Shown: positions 35,823 to 45,511 of the stretch, in pieces | How positions within the stretch are numbered: position 1 is the stretch's first letter | Layout of the letters: every line of letters begins with the position of its first letter | From: Thioclava nitratireducens | GTDB lineage: Bacteria > Pseudomonadota > Alphaproteobacteria > Rhodobacterales > Rhodobacteraceae | Reading direction: 5' to 3' | NCBI RefSeq assembly: GCF_001940525.2 | Contig: NZ_CP019437.1 | Coordinates: 2,901,501 to 2,965,500, forward strand | DNA length: 64,000 bases | Made by a program: the position numbers and the translations under genes | The notes under the pieces: generated by a model | Told to the model about the DNA's origin: nothing | Seen by the model: only the letters and a program-made list of their open reading frames with translations | The model's database searches: none

Positions 35823-38087
35823 TCAGCCGCATTTCGAATGGCCGCAATCGGCGCAGGTCATGCAGCCTTCGACCATCCGGAGGGCGTAGGAGCCGCAGGA
35901 CGGGCAGGCCTTGCCGCGGGGGGCTTCGCCGATGGCCATACGGTCGGCCTCGGGGTCGGATTTCAGGCCCATGCCCTCGCCTTCGAGGAAGCCGATGGAG
36001 ATCATGTGACGCTCGATGACGCCGCCGATCGCCGCGAGCATGGAGGGGATGTATTTGCCCTGCATCCAAGCGCCACCGCGCGGATCGAACACGGCTTTCA
36101 GCTCCTCGACCACGAAGGAGACATCGCCACCGCGCCGGAACACCGCCGAGATCATCCGGGTCAGCGCCACGGTCCAGGCGAAATGCTCCATGTTCTTTGA
36201 GTTGATGAAGACCTCGAAGGGACGGCGATGGCCGCCTTGGACGATGTCGTTAATCGTGATGTAGATCGCGTGCTCCGAGCCCGGCCACTTGATCTTGTAG
36301 GTCGAGCCTTCGAGCGCCGCGGGACGGTCCAGCGGCTCGGTCAGGTAGACCACATCGGCGCCCTCATCGACTTCCGGCGCGTCTTCGGACTTCTCGGAAA
36401 CGCTGAGAACCGAGCCGGTGACGTCGTTCGGACGGTAGGTGGTGCAACCTTTGCAGCCGGTGTCCCAAGCTTCCATATAGACCGATTTGAACGCCTCGAA
36501 GGGGATATCCTCGGGGCAGTTGATGGTCTTGGAGATCGAGCTGTCGATCCATTTCTGCGCCGCCGCCTGCATCCGGACGTGGTCCATCGGCGCGAGCGTC
36601 TGGGCATTGACGAAATAGTCGGGCAGCGGTTTGTCTCCGAACTTGTCGCGCCACATCTGCACCGCGTAATCGACCACTTCTTCCTCGGTGCGCGAACCGT
36701 CGGGCTGAAGCACCTTGCGCTTGTAGGCATAGGCGAAGACCGGCTCGATGCCGCTGGAGACGTTGCCCGCGTAGAGCGAGATCGTGCCCGTGGGCGCGAT
36801 GGAGGTCAGCAGCGCATTGCGGATGCCGTGCTCGCGGATCGCTTCGCGCACGTCGTCATCCATCTGCATCATGTTGCCCGAGGCGAGGTACTTCTCGGCG
36901 TCGAACAGCGGGAACGGCCCCTTCTCCTTCGCGAGATCGACCGAGGCGAGATAGCTCGCCCGCGCGATCTGCTTCATCCAGGCTTCGGTTTGTGCCGCGG
37001 CCTCTTCCGAGCCATAGCGCAGGCCCAGCATCAGGAGCGCGTCGGCCAGACCGGTCACACCCAGCCCGATGCGGCGCTTGTTCTGCGCCTCTTCGCGCTG
37101 CTGCTCCAGCGGGAAGCGCGAGGCATCGACCACGTTGTCCATCATGCGGATCGCAAGGCGCACCATCTCGTCGAGCTGCTCGGGATCCAGCCCGGCATCC
37201 GCCTCGAACGGGTTCGTCACGAGCCGCGCGAGGTTGATCGAGCCCAGCAGGCACGCGCCATAAGGCGGCAGGGGCTGCTCGCCGCAGGGGTTGGTCGCGG
37301 CGATCTGCTCGACATAGTTGAGGTTGTTCATCTTGTTGATGCGGTCGATGAAGATCACGCCCGGCTCGGCGTAGTCATAGGTTGCGCGCATGATCTTGTT
37401 CCACAGATCGCGGGCGTTCAGCGTGTGATAGACCTTGTCTCCGTATTTCAGATCCCACGGACCATCCGCCTTCACGGCCTCCATGAACGCGTCGGTCACC
37501 AGCACGGACAGGTTGAACATCCGTAGACGGGCCGAATCCTGCTTGGCGGTGATGAAGCTCTCGATATCGGGGTGATCGCAGCGCATCGTCGCCATCATCG
37601 CGCCACGGCGCGAGCCCGCCGACATGATGGTGCGGCACATCGCATCCCAGACATCCATGAAGCTCAGCGGGCCGGAGGCATCGGCGGCGACACCCTTCAC
37701 CTCGGCCCCGCGCGGACGGATGGTCGAGAAGTCGTAGCCGATTCCCCCGCCCTGCTGCATCGTCAGCGCGGCTTCCTTGAGCATGTCGAAGATGCCGCCC
37801 ATGTTGTCGGGGATCGTGCCCATGACGAAACAGTTGAACAGTGTCACGGCGCGGCCCGTGCCGGCACCTGCGGCGATCCGGCCGGCGGGGAGATATTTGA
37901 AATCTTCCAGCGCGCCGTAGAATTTCTCCTCCCATTTCGCGGGCTTATCCTCGACCTCGGCCAAGGCGCGCGCGATCCGCCGCCAGCTGTCTTCCACGGT
38001 GGCGTCGATCGGGGTCCCGTCCTGCTCTTTCAGGCGGTATTTCATGTCCCAGATCTGTTCGGCAATCGGGGCGGCAAAACGGCTCAT
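35823..38087 (-). CDS. nrdJ: Adenosylcobalamin-dependent (class II) ribonucleotide reductase
   Basis: NrdJ reduces ribonucleotides using a cobalamin-derived thiyl radical and works with or without oxygen. The 754-residue protein shows the substrate loop MQQGGGIGYDFSTIRPRG, the radical-site region AATNPCGEQPLPPYGACLLGSINLARLV (Cys and Glu) and SIAPTGTISLYAGNVSSGIEPVFAY. The C-terminus has zinc-like pairs CPSCGSYALRMVEGCMTCADCGHSKCG, needed for re-reduction. The shorter, ~750-residue form fits Rhodobacteraceae. GAGGACC precedes the ATG at 38087. It depends on B12, whose chelatase genes cobS and cobT lie 33 kb away in the same window. No class I genes are seen here. Confidence 0.95.
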   Translation of the reverse strand: MSRFAAPIAEQIWDMKYRLKEQDGTPIDATVEDSWRRIARALAEVEDKPAKWEEKFYGALEDFKYLPAGRIAAGAGTGRAVTLFNCFVMGTIPDNMGGIFDMLKEAALTMQQGGGIGYDFSTIRPRGAEVKGVAADASGPLSFMDVWDAMCRTIMSAGSRRGAMMATMRCDHPDIESFITAKQDSARLRMFNLSVLVTDAFMEAVKADGPWDLKYGDKVYHTLNARDLWNKIMRATYDYAEPGVIFIDRINKMNNLNYVEQIAATNPCGEQPLPPYGACLLGSINLARLVTNPFEADAGLDPEQLDEMVRLAIRMMDNVVDASRFPLEQQREEAQNKRRIGLGVTGLADALLMLGLRYGSEEAAAQTEAWMKQIARASYLASVDLAKEKGPFPLFDAEKYLASGNMMQMDDDVREAIREHGIRNALLTSIAPTGTISLYAGNVSSGIEPVFAYAYKRKVLQPDGSRTEEEVVDYAVQMWRDKFGDKPLPDYFVNAQTLAPMDHVRMQAAAQKWIDSSISKTINCPEDIPFEAFKSVYMEAWDTGCKGCTTYRPNDVTGSVLSVSEKSEDAPEVDEGADVVYLTEPLDRPAALEGSTYKIKWPGSEHAIYITINDIVQGGHRRPFEVFINSKNMEHFAWTVALTRMISAVFRRGGDVSFVVEELKAVFDPRGGAWMQGKYIPSMLAAIGGVIERHMISIGFLEGEGMGLKSDPEADRMAIGEAPRGKACPSCGSYALRMVEGCMTCADCGHSKCG

Positions 38088-38130
38088 GAGGTCCTCGTGG
38101 CAGCAGTTCGAGTGAGGTCAGAAATCGAAA

Positions 38131-38159
38131 GCCCCCGCCGCATATCGTGCGTCGGGGGC
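38131..38159 (-). promoter_or_regulatory. G/C hairpin in the nrdJ leader
   Basis: GCCCCCG (38131-38137) pairs with CGGGGGC (38153-38159) around a 15-nt loop that can itself pair partly. On the minus strand it is followed by TTTCGATTTC, so it resembles a weak terminator or attenuator, 44-72 bases upstream of the nrdJ start. ACACTATA at 38166-38173 matches half an NrdR box, but the other half is not recognisable. Confidence 0.4.
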
Positions 38160-38246
38160 GGACTGACACTATACCTAAGGCCTCTTCGCATGACCAGACG
38201 CAAATCGGACATTGCCGTCGCGGGAACGAAATCCTAGTTAAGGGGC

Positions 38247-38672
38247 ATGGGTGACAAAGTGGTGAATCTGATAAAACTGTGCGTCGGTGCCGAGAAGGTC
38301 GAAGACCTGATCGCGTGGCAGGCCAGCCGTTATGGCAAAGGGCCGGCGATGCATGTCACGCGCATGTGGCCGAAACGCGCGGACGAAATCCTCAACGGCG
38401 GGTCGCTGTACTGGGTCTTCAAGGGCGCGGTGCTGGCGCGCCAGCGCATTCTGGAACTGTCCGAGGTGATGGGCGCGGACGGGATCGCGCGCTGCGCCAT
38501 CGTGCTCGACCGCGAGGTGATCCGCACAGAGGCTCTATCGCGTCGCCCCTTCCAGGGCTGGCGTTATCTCAGCCCCGAGGATGCACCCCGCGATCTGCCC
38601 AAGGGCCGTGCCCGCGAAGAGGCTCTGCCCCGCGAGCTTGCCGTGGCGCTCTCGGAAATCGGCCTGCGCTAA
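38247..38672 (+). CDS. DUF1489 family protein
   Basis: A 141-residue protein that I recognise as DUF1489: VVNLIKLCVGAEKVEDLIAWQ at the start, HVTRMWPKRADEILNGGSLYWVFKG and RPFQGWRYLSPEDAP. It is a conserved cytoplasmic family in Alphaproteobacteria with no known function; a basic, aromatic-rich surface is suggested by the sequence. The ATG at 38247 has AAGGGG only one base upstream, so a GTG at 38259 or 38262, giving the usual MVNLIKLCVG start, is quite possible. It diverges from nrdJ and converges with the small gene ending at 38669. Confidence 0.85.
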   Translation: MGDKVVNLIKLCVGAEKVEDLIAWQASRYGKGPAMHVTRMWPKRADEILNGGSLYWVFKGAVLARQRILELSEVMGADGIARCAIVLDREVIRTEALSRRPFQGWRYLSPEDAPRDLPKGRAREEALPRELAVALSEIGLR

Positions 38673-38989
38673 GAGCCGAGCCAGCGTTCCGCCTCCGCGT
38701 GCACGGTAAAGATGCGGAACGCGCCGCCCTCGCCCTGCAAATCCGCCTCGGAGCGCATATCCTCCGGCACGACCAGCGCGCAGCGCCCGGCCTGACCGTC
38801 TTCGCAGCTTTGGCGCAGCCCGCCGATCAGTTCGGCCATGTAGCCATCGAAGCGCGGCGCGACGACGACCATCATCCGGTCCGCCGTGCCTACGAGGCGC
38901 ATCGCCTCGGTCACGTCATGCTTGAGAACGGTGCCCGACGCGCGGAGTGCCGCGACGCCTTCGGGTCCATCTTCCATCTTCTCGATCAT
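38669..38989 (-). CDS. Small protein, tentatively STAS/SpoIIAA-like
   Basis: A 106-residue cytoplasmic alpha/beta protein. GAAGGA lies eight bases upstream of the ATG at 38989. Alternating strands and helices (GVAALRASGTV, DRMMVVVAPRFDGYMAELIGGL, GRCALVVPEDMRSEADL, GAFRIFTVHAEAERWL) look like a SpoIIAA/STAS-type or related SEC14-like fold. The family call is by pattern only and may be wrong. The last four bases overlap the end of the convergent DUF1489 gene. It lies downstream of pgi on the same strand, with about 110 bp between. Confidence 0.6.
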   Translation of the reverse strand: MIEKMEDGPEGVAALRASGTVLKHDVTEAMRLVGTADRMMVVVAPRFDGYMAELIGGLRQSCEDGQAGRCALVVPEDMRSEADLQGEGGAFRIFTVHAEAERWLGS

Positions 38990-39102
38990 CGCGAAAATCC
39001 TTCACTCGAACCTTGGCGGGTGGAGCGTCCCGGCCTGCAAGATGAACGGAAGGATAACCGACGCGGTTCCGCCCGCAGGCGGGACCGCCGAACACGTTTG
39101 GA

Positions 39103-40710
<1,608 letters not shown>

Positions 40711-40726
40711 CGGTGAAAGTGCTCCC

Positions 40727-41398
40727 TTATTCAGCCCAGTGCACGGTCGCGTCCTTGAGAACGGCGCGCACCGGCGCCTGTTCCACGGGGAGCTTTTCCG
40801 CCGCTTCGATCGCCGCGCGCTTCTCCGGCCCGGTGATCAGGATATGCGTGTGCATCGCATCGCGCAGCACCGGTGCCGAGAGCGTGATACGCGGCTCGCC
40901 CGCAGCTTCGGCGCGCATCGGCAACAGGATCGGCGCCTCGTTCGACAACGCCTCTTTCAGGCGGTCGGCACCGGGGAACAGGCTCGCCGTATGCATATCC
41001 GCGCCCATACCCAGAAGCAGGACGGAGATCGGCAGATGCGGCTCGATCCCGGCAGCCAGTTCCGTCATTTTGTCCTCGGGCTGCTCCGCTTCGGCATAGA
41101 GCGGCACCAGCGTCGCCGCCGCCGCCCGGCCCGTCAGGAGCCGCGCGCGGATCAGGCGCGTATTCGACCGCTCCGAGGTTTCGGGCACCCAACGCTCGTC
41201 ATTGAGCAGCACCGCGACCTTGGACCAGTCCAGATCGATATCCGAGAGAATGTCGAATATCGGTCCGGGCGTGGAGCCGCCCGGCACCGACAAGGTCGCG
41301 CGGCCCTCGTTGTTGATTGCCGCGCGAAGCTGGCTCGCGATGCGGTCCGCAAGCCCCATCATAAGCATCTCGCGATCGGGGTAACTTTCGAAATTCAT
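40727..41398 (-). CDS. pgl: 6-phosphogluconolactonase
   Basis: Pgl hydrolyses 6-phosphogluconolactone, the product of Zwf, to 6-phosphogluconate. The 223-residue protein belongs to the DevB/SOL family: [46 protein letters not shown] carries the phosphate-binding loop and the conserved DERWVP motif. [19 protein letters not shown] carries the active-site GMGxDGH-like segment. Its start overlaps the zwf stop by four bases (ATGA), so the two are coupled. Confidence 0.95.
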   Translation of the reverse strand: MNFESYPDREMLMMGLADRIASQLRAAINNEGRATLSVPGGSTPGPIFDILSDIDLDWSKVAVLLNDERWVPETSERSNTRLIRARLLTGRAAAATLVPLYAEAEQPEDKMTELAAGIEPHLPISVLLLGMGADMHTASLFPGADRLKEALSNEAPILLPMRAEAAGEPRITLSAPVLRDAMHTHILITGPEKRAAIEAAEKLPVEQAPVRAVLKDATVHWAE

Positions 41399-42849
41399 TC
41401 GCGAATCTCCCGCCAGCGGCGGCCGTCCCGATGCATCAGCATCAACGCGTCATCGGGGCCCGACGAACCGCTGTCATAGCTTTGAGGTTTGTCGCCGCGC
41501 GACTCCCAGCCTTCGATGATCGGATCGGTCCAGGCCCAAGCCGCTTCAACCTCGTCGCCACGCATGAACAGCGTCTGGTTGCCGCGGATGACGTCCATGA
41601 TCAGCCGCTCGTAGGCGTCGGTGATGTCGGCCTCTTCGCCCAGAGCGTCCGCGAAGGACATATCGAGCGGCACCTGCACGAGGCGCATGCCGCCCGGCCC
41701 CGGCTCTTTGATCATCATCTTCAGGTTCATGCCCTCGTTGGGCTGGAGCCGGATCACGAGCACGTTCTCGCGCCACTCGCCCTCGGCCTCGTCGAAGATC
41801 TGGTGCGGCGGCTGCTTGAAGGTGATCGCGATCTCGGACGTGCGGGCCCGCAGCCGCTTACCGGTGCGCAGGTAGAAGGGCGTGTTGACCCAGCGCCAGT
41901 TCGCGACATGGCATTTCATCGCGATATAGCTCTCGGTCGTCGACTCCGGGTCCTCGGCATCTTCCAGATAGCCGGGCGCATCCTTGCTCGCCACGTATTG
42001 GCCGCGCACGATATCGGCAGGTGCGACAGGCTGCAGAGCCCGGATCACCTTGAGTTTTTCGTCGCGCACCGCATCGGGGTCGAAGTGGTAAGGCGGCTCC
42101 ATCGCGATCAGGCACAGAAGCTGCATAAGGTGGTTCTGCACCATGTCGCGCATCGCGCCCGACTTGTCATAATACGATCCGCGACCGCCTACGCCGACCG
42201 TTTCGGCGACCGTTATTTGCACATGATCGACAAATTGGCTGTTCCAGAGCGGCTCGAACAGGATGTTGGCGAAGCGTACCGCCATCAGGTTTTGCACGGT
42301 TTCTTTACCGAGATAATGGTCGATCCGGTAGATCTGTGTCTCGTCGAAATACTCCGCGAGCACGGCGTTGAGCGCCTTGGCAGAGGCGAGGTCGCGCCCG
42401 AAGGGCTTTTCCACGACGATCCGGGCATCCGGCCCAGCGATCCCGCGCTTGTGCAGCCGCTCCGCGAGGTCGCCGAACAGCGAGGGCGCCACCGAGAAGT
42501 AGAACGCGTTGACCGTGTCGCCGCGGACTTTCGATTTCAGATCATCCCAGCCGCCATCGCCTTTCGCGTCGATCGCGACATAGTCGAGCATCGGCAAGAA
42601 CCCGTCCAGCGCGCCTTCGTCGTCGCATTTGCTGCCACCGAATTCGGCGATCGCCGCGCGGACCTGATCGCGGAATTCATCAGGGGTCATCTCCGAGCGC
42701 GCGGCACCGATGATGGTGGAGCCTTCGGGAATCTGTCCCGCGCAATAGCGCCGAAACAGGCCGGGGAGAATTTTGCGATTGGCGAGGTCGCCAGTGGCGC
42801 CGAAAATCACCAGGTCGAAACGTTCGACGGGAATGACGCGCGAAACCAT
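41395..42849 (-). CDS. zwf: Glucose-6-phosphate dehydrogenase
   Basis: Zwf oxidises glucose 6-phosphate to the lactone with NADP(H). The 484-residue protein shows the Rossmann start DLVIFGATGDLANRKILPGLF, the substrate/active-site motif IYRIDHYLGKETVQNLMAVRFANILFEPLWN (Asp-His) and VEKPFGRDLASAKALN. It heads the zwf-pgl-pgi operon. The ATG at 42849 has GGAGCAGCCC upstream. A perfect operator, CGTTAGCGCTAACG, lies 23-36 bases before the start and matches one upstream of edd, indicating shared carbon control. Confidence 0.96.
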   Translation of the reverse strand: MVSRVIPVERFDLVIFGATGDLANRKILPGLFRRYCAGQIPEGSTIIGAARSEMTPDEFRDQVRAAIAEFGGSKCDDEGALDGFLPMLDYVAIDAKGDGGWDDLKSKVRGDTVNAFYFSVAPSLFGDLAERLHKRGIAGPDARIVVEKPFGRDLASAKALNAVLAEYFDETQIYRIDHYLGKETVQNLMAVRFANILFEPLWNSQFVDHVQITVAETVGVGGRGSYYDKSGAMRDMVQNHLMQLLCLIAMEPPYHFDPDAVRDEKLKVIRALQPVAPADIVRGQYVASKDAPGYLEDAEDPESTTESYIAMKCHVANWRWVNTPFYLRTGKRLRARTSEIAITFKQPPHQIFDEAEGEWRENVLVIRLQPNEGMNLKMMIKEPGPGGMRLVQVPLDMSFADALGEEADITDAYERLIMDVIRGNQTLFMRGDEVEAAWAWTDPIIEGWESRGDKPQSYDSGSSGPDDALMLMHRDGRRWREIRE

Positions 42850-42871
42850 GGGCTGCTCCGTGTTTGGGGTC

Positions 42872-42885
42872 CGTTAGCGCTAACG
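42872..42885. promoter_or_regulatory. LacI-type operator of the zwf operon (CceR/PckR-like site)
   Basis: CGTTAGCGCTAACG, a perfect 14-bp palindrome, lies just upstream of the zwf ribosome site. The same core GTTAGCGCTAAC occurs at 45400 upstream of edd. From what is known of alphaproteobacterial carbon control, this matches a LacI-family regulator of central carbon genes such as CceR/PckR. The regulator gene itself is not in this window. Confidence 0.8.
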
Positions 42886-42913
42886 ACCCCCTTGTACTCA
42901 CCTTAGCGGAACA

Positions 42914-42941
42914 AGTCTAGCATGGCAGCGGCGCGAGACAA
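42914..42941 (-). promoter_or_regulatory. Candidate sigma-70 promoter of zwf
   Basis: On the minus strand, TTGTCT (42936-42941) is followed after 16 bp by TAGACT (42914-42919). Transcription would start near 42907, placing the operator at 42872-42885 about 20-35 bases downstream, as for a roadblock repressor site. Confidence 0.4.
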
Positions 42942-42955
42942 CGTAAGGGCGCGGA

Positions 42956-43456
42956 TTAAGCGCTCTCACGCGAGAGAAATGCCTCAAGCGCCTGAATATC
43001 CGGCAGGATTTCTTCGGCCAAACCATCCGTGAAAGCCGCGAAATCCGCGCGCGTTTCTGGCGGAACGGACAGAAGCACCGGAAAATCGGAGGCCATCGCC
43101 TGCGCGATCAGGTCGCGACAGCCGCGCCCCGCGGCTTCCTGTTTGCCGAACTTGTTGAGGATCACGATGGTGCCCGGTTGCGCCATCTCGAGCGCATGGC
43201 CGACCTGTGCGACGACCTCTTCGAGCGCACCCGCGTCGAGCGAACACGCCCCCGCGCCCTGCCCCAGATCCTGCGAAATTGTGCGGGTTTCGCCCTCGGG
43301 GAGGATGCGCAGATGCATCTCGCACTCGAACCGCTGCGGCACCTCGGCGCGCACCATGCCAATCACGTCGCGCCCTTGCGACAGCAGCCTGTCGGCGAGC
43401 TGGGCAAGGAGCTTGTCGGCCGCGCCGCGCTCTTGGCATGTGATGAACCCGATCAT
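42956..43456 (-). CDS. DUF2478 family nucleotide-binding-like protein
   Basis: A 166-residue protein recognisable as DUF2478: MIGFITCQERGAADKLLAQLADRL at the start, then ISQDLGQGAGACSLDAGALEEVV, VILNKFGKQEAAGRGCRDLIAQAM and a final PVLLSVPPETRADF. The family looks like an NTPase-derived alpha/beta protein, but no classical Walker A loop is visible here. Several relatives sit near molybdenum or metal-uptake genes; none is nearby in this window. It lies downstream of RlmI and PIN genes on the same strand and upstream of the zwf promoter region. Confidence 0.8.
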   Translation of the reverse strand: MIGFITCQERGAADKLLAQLADRLLSQGRDVIGMVRAEVPQRFECEMHLRILPEGETRTISQDLGQGAGACSLDAGALEEVVAQVGHALEMAQPGTIVILNKFGKQEAAGRGCRDLIAQAMASDFPVLLSVPPETRADFAAFTDGLAEEILPDIQALEAFLSRESA

Positions 43457-43520
43457 TGCGCCTGTTTGGCGAGGCTTTCGCGGGCGGTCAAGGGGCCACG
43501 CCCTGAGACGGAGCGCAAGA

Positions 43521-44063
43521 TCACGCCGCCAACGCCTTGCCGAAGCGCGGCAGACGCGCCCGTTTCATCAGCGCCCGGATCGGCTGCGGCTCGCCCGACA
43601 AACGCTCTGCCTCGGCGCGTACGGATTCGGTGATGGCGCGCATCTGCTCGGGGTGCTCGGACAGAAGCTGCCAGAGGAACCCGTCCGGATCGCGCCGCTC
43701 CAGCCCCTCGCCCGCCAGTGTCCCGCGCGGGAAGTCCTGCGCGTTGAAGGTCAGGATCGCATCGGCGCTGCCCGCGATCGCCACGGCCAGAACGTGCAGA
43801 TCGTTTTCGTCGGGCAAGACCAGCCGGTCCTCGATCCCCGGCTGCGCCGCCACCTCGGCCTTCGGGAAGGTGGCGCGCAGTAGCGCGATCTCGCCCCGCG
43901 CGATCGCTTCGTCGGCGGGCGCGCGGCGCGCGGCGGCCCGCGCCCATTCCTCGAGAATCCGCGCCGACCAGAGCGGACGATAGAGCCCCGCCTTCGCCGC
44001 CCCGATCAAAATTTCGCGCAGCACCGTCGGGTAGAGCACGCAGGCATCGAGCACGACCCGCAT
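43521..44063 (-). CDS. PIN domain protein (putative ribonuclease)
   Basis: A 180-residue protein starting MRVVLDACVLYPTVLREILIG. The first Asp of the PIN metal site (VVLDACVLYP) is at residue 6, a Glu occurs at SARILEEWARA, and acidic residues follow at LPDENDLHVLAVAIAGSADAILTFNAQDFP (DxNDxH-like and NxxDF). These are the PIN acid residues. No antitoxin gene is adjacent, and the gene shares its start with the end of the methyltransferase gene (TGATG), so it is coupled to RlmI rather than arranged as a toxin-antitoxin pair. An upstream in-frame ATG inside the methyltransferase gene (44243) is not used, in my view. Confidence 0.8.
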   Translation of the reverse strand: MRVVLDACVLYPTVLREILIGAAKAGLYRPLWSARILEEWARAAARRAPADEAIARGEIALLRATFPKAEVAAQPGIEDRLVLPDENDLHVLAVAIAGSADAILTFNAQDFPRGTLAGEGLERRDPDGFLWQLLSEHPEQMRAITESVRAEAERLSGEPQPIRALMKRARLPRFGKALAA

Positions 44064-45271
44064 CAGTCGAGCCGGAAGAACAGTGATTTCAGGTAACCTG
44101 ATTCCGCCAGTTGCGGCAGCATCGGGTGGTCCGGCCCGGCATAACCGGTGTGGATCAGCTGCGCGGACCGCCCCGCCTTGCCGATGCCACGCGTGCAAGC
44201 TGCGCGGAATTGCGACAGATCGGCGGCATGCGAGCAGGAGCACAGCACCAGATAGCCGCCCGGTTCGACCAGCGGCGCGGCCATCCGGGCGATCCGCTCA
44301 TAGGCACGCAGCCCCGCTTGCAGCGCGGGCTTGGCGGGGGCGAAGGCGGGCGGATCGCAGATCACCAGATCGAACCGCTCATCTTCTTGACCCAAAGCGT
44401 CGAGCGTATCGAAAGCGTCCCCCTGACGCGTCGCGAAGCGGGCGCTGGCGCCCATCGCCTCGGCGCCCTTGCTTGCCAGCTCGAGCGCCGACGCAGACGC
44501 ATCGACCGACAAAGCGGATTGCGCGCCACCGGCCAGCGCGGCCAAGGCGAAGCCGCCCACGTGAGAGAAGACATCCAGCACCCGCGCGCCCTCGGCCAGC
44601 CGCGCCGCAAATGCGTGGTTCGGGCGCTGGTCGTAGAAAAGCCCAGTCTTCTGCCCGCCCATCAGATCGGCGAGGTAAATTGCTCCGTTCATCGGCACCT
44701 CGACCGGGGCGTCGATCCCGCCACGGAGCGTGACCATCTCCTCGTCGAGACCTTCGAGATTGCGGGCCCGGCCTGCGCCGTTCTTGATGATCGTGGTGAC
44801 GCCCGTGACCTCGGCCAGCGCGGCCTCGAGATCGGCGATCATCACCTCCGACCATGCCGCGTTCGGCTGGATCACCGCCGCGTCACCGAACCGGTCGATG
44901 ATGACACCGGGCAGCCCGTCCGCCTCGGCATGGACCAAGCGATAGAAAGGCGCATCAAACAGGCGCACGCGCATCTCGAGCGCCCGGGCCAGCTTCACAG
45001 TGAGCCAGTTGCGATCGATCACCGCCTCGGCGTCGCGGCTCATCACCCGCGCGATGATTTTGGAGTTCGGATTGACCGTAACCGTCGCGAGCGGACGGCG
45101 CTCGCCATCCTCCAGCGTCGCGATCGTGCCGGGCGCGATCGCCTTGGTGCGGCGGTCGGTCACCAGCTCGTCCGCATAAACCCAGGGAAAGCCGTGGCGG
45201 ATCGCGCGGGCCTCGGCTTTCGGGCGCAGCCGGACGGTCGGACGGGTGGCGGGATCTTCGGACTGGCTCAT
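44063..45271 (-). CDS. Class I SAM-dependent 23S rRNA cytosine-C5 methyltransferase, RlmI-like
   Basis: A 402-residue protein with an N-terminal PUA-like RNA-binding domain (VRLRPKAEARAIRHGFPWVYADEL) and a C-terminal Rossmann methyltransferase domain. The middle has DLMGGQKTGLFYDQRPNHAFA, the SAM site is VLDVFSHVGGFALAALAGGAQ, and the catalytic motif IV region is ICDPPAFAP. SCSHAADLSQF near the end carries the catalytic Cys. In E. coli, RlmI modifies C1962 of 23S rRNA; that role is inferred. Upstream is the edd promoter region, read in the opposite direction; downstream, the stop overlaps the PIN gene start. Confidence 0.9.
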   Translation of the reverse strand: MSQSEDPATRPTVRLRPKAEARAIRHGFPWVYADELVTDRRTKAIAPGTIATLEDGERRPLATVTVNPNSKIIARVMSRDAEAVIDRNWLTVKLARALEMRVRLFDAPFYRLVHAEADGLPGVIIDRFGDAAVIQPNAAWSEVMIADLEAALAEVTGVTTIIKNGAGRARNLEGLDEEMVTLRGGIDAPVEVPMNGAIYLADLMGGQKTGLFYDQRPNHAFAARLAEGARVLDVFSHVGGFALAALAGGAQSALSVDASASALELASKGAEAMGASARFATRQGDAFDTLDALGQEDERFDLVICDPPAFAPAKPALQAGLRAYERIARMAAPLVEPGGYLVLCSCSHAADLSQFRAACTRGIGKAGRSAQLIHTGYAGPDHPMLPQLAESGYLKSLFFRLD

Positions 45272-45346
45272 CGGGGGCTCCTTGCGCGCGCTGTCTCAGG
45301 CGCGGCCTTCCTAGCGCCAAGCGACCCGGCGCGAAAGCCCTCGCGC

Positions 45347-45376
45347 TTGCCGCATCCCCGCTCTGCCCCAGATAAT
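45347..45376 (+). promoter_or_regulatory. Candidate sigma-70 promoter of edd-eda
   Basis: TTGCCG (45347-45352) and GATAAT (45371-45376) with an 18-bp spacer. The predicted start near 45383 puts the GTTAGCGCTAAC operator (45400-45411) just downstream. Confidence 0.4.
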
Positions 45377-45399
45377 CTACAAAGGGAACGGGTTGCGGC

Positions 45400-45411
45400 G
45401 TTAGCGCTAAC
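45400..45411. promoter_or_regulatory. LacI-type operator of edd-eda
   Basis: GTTAGCGCTAAC, a 12-bp palindrome identical to the core upstream of zwf at 42873-42884, about 100 bases upstream of the edd start. The shared site argues for joint regulation of zwf-pgl-pgi and edd-eda. Confidence 0.8.
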
Positions 45412-45511
45412 ATGGTAGCGAGGACGCAACCGCGATCCGCGCCCGCTGCGCGAGCGGCCCTTACGGGCTGCATGTTCCGCGTCAGATGCATAGCAAGGAA
45501 AGGCCCCGCCG

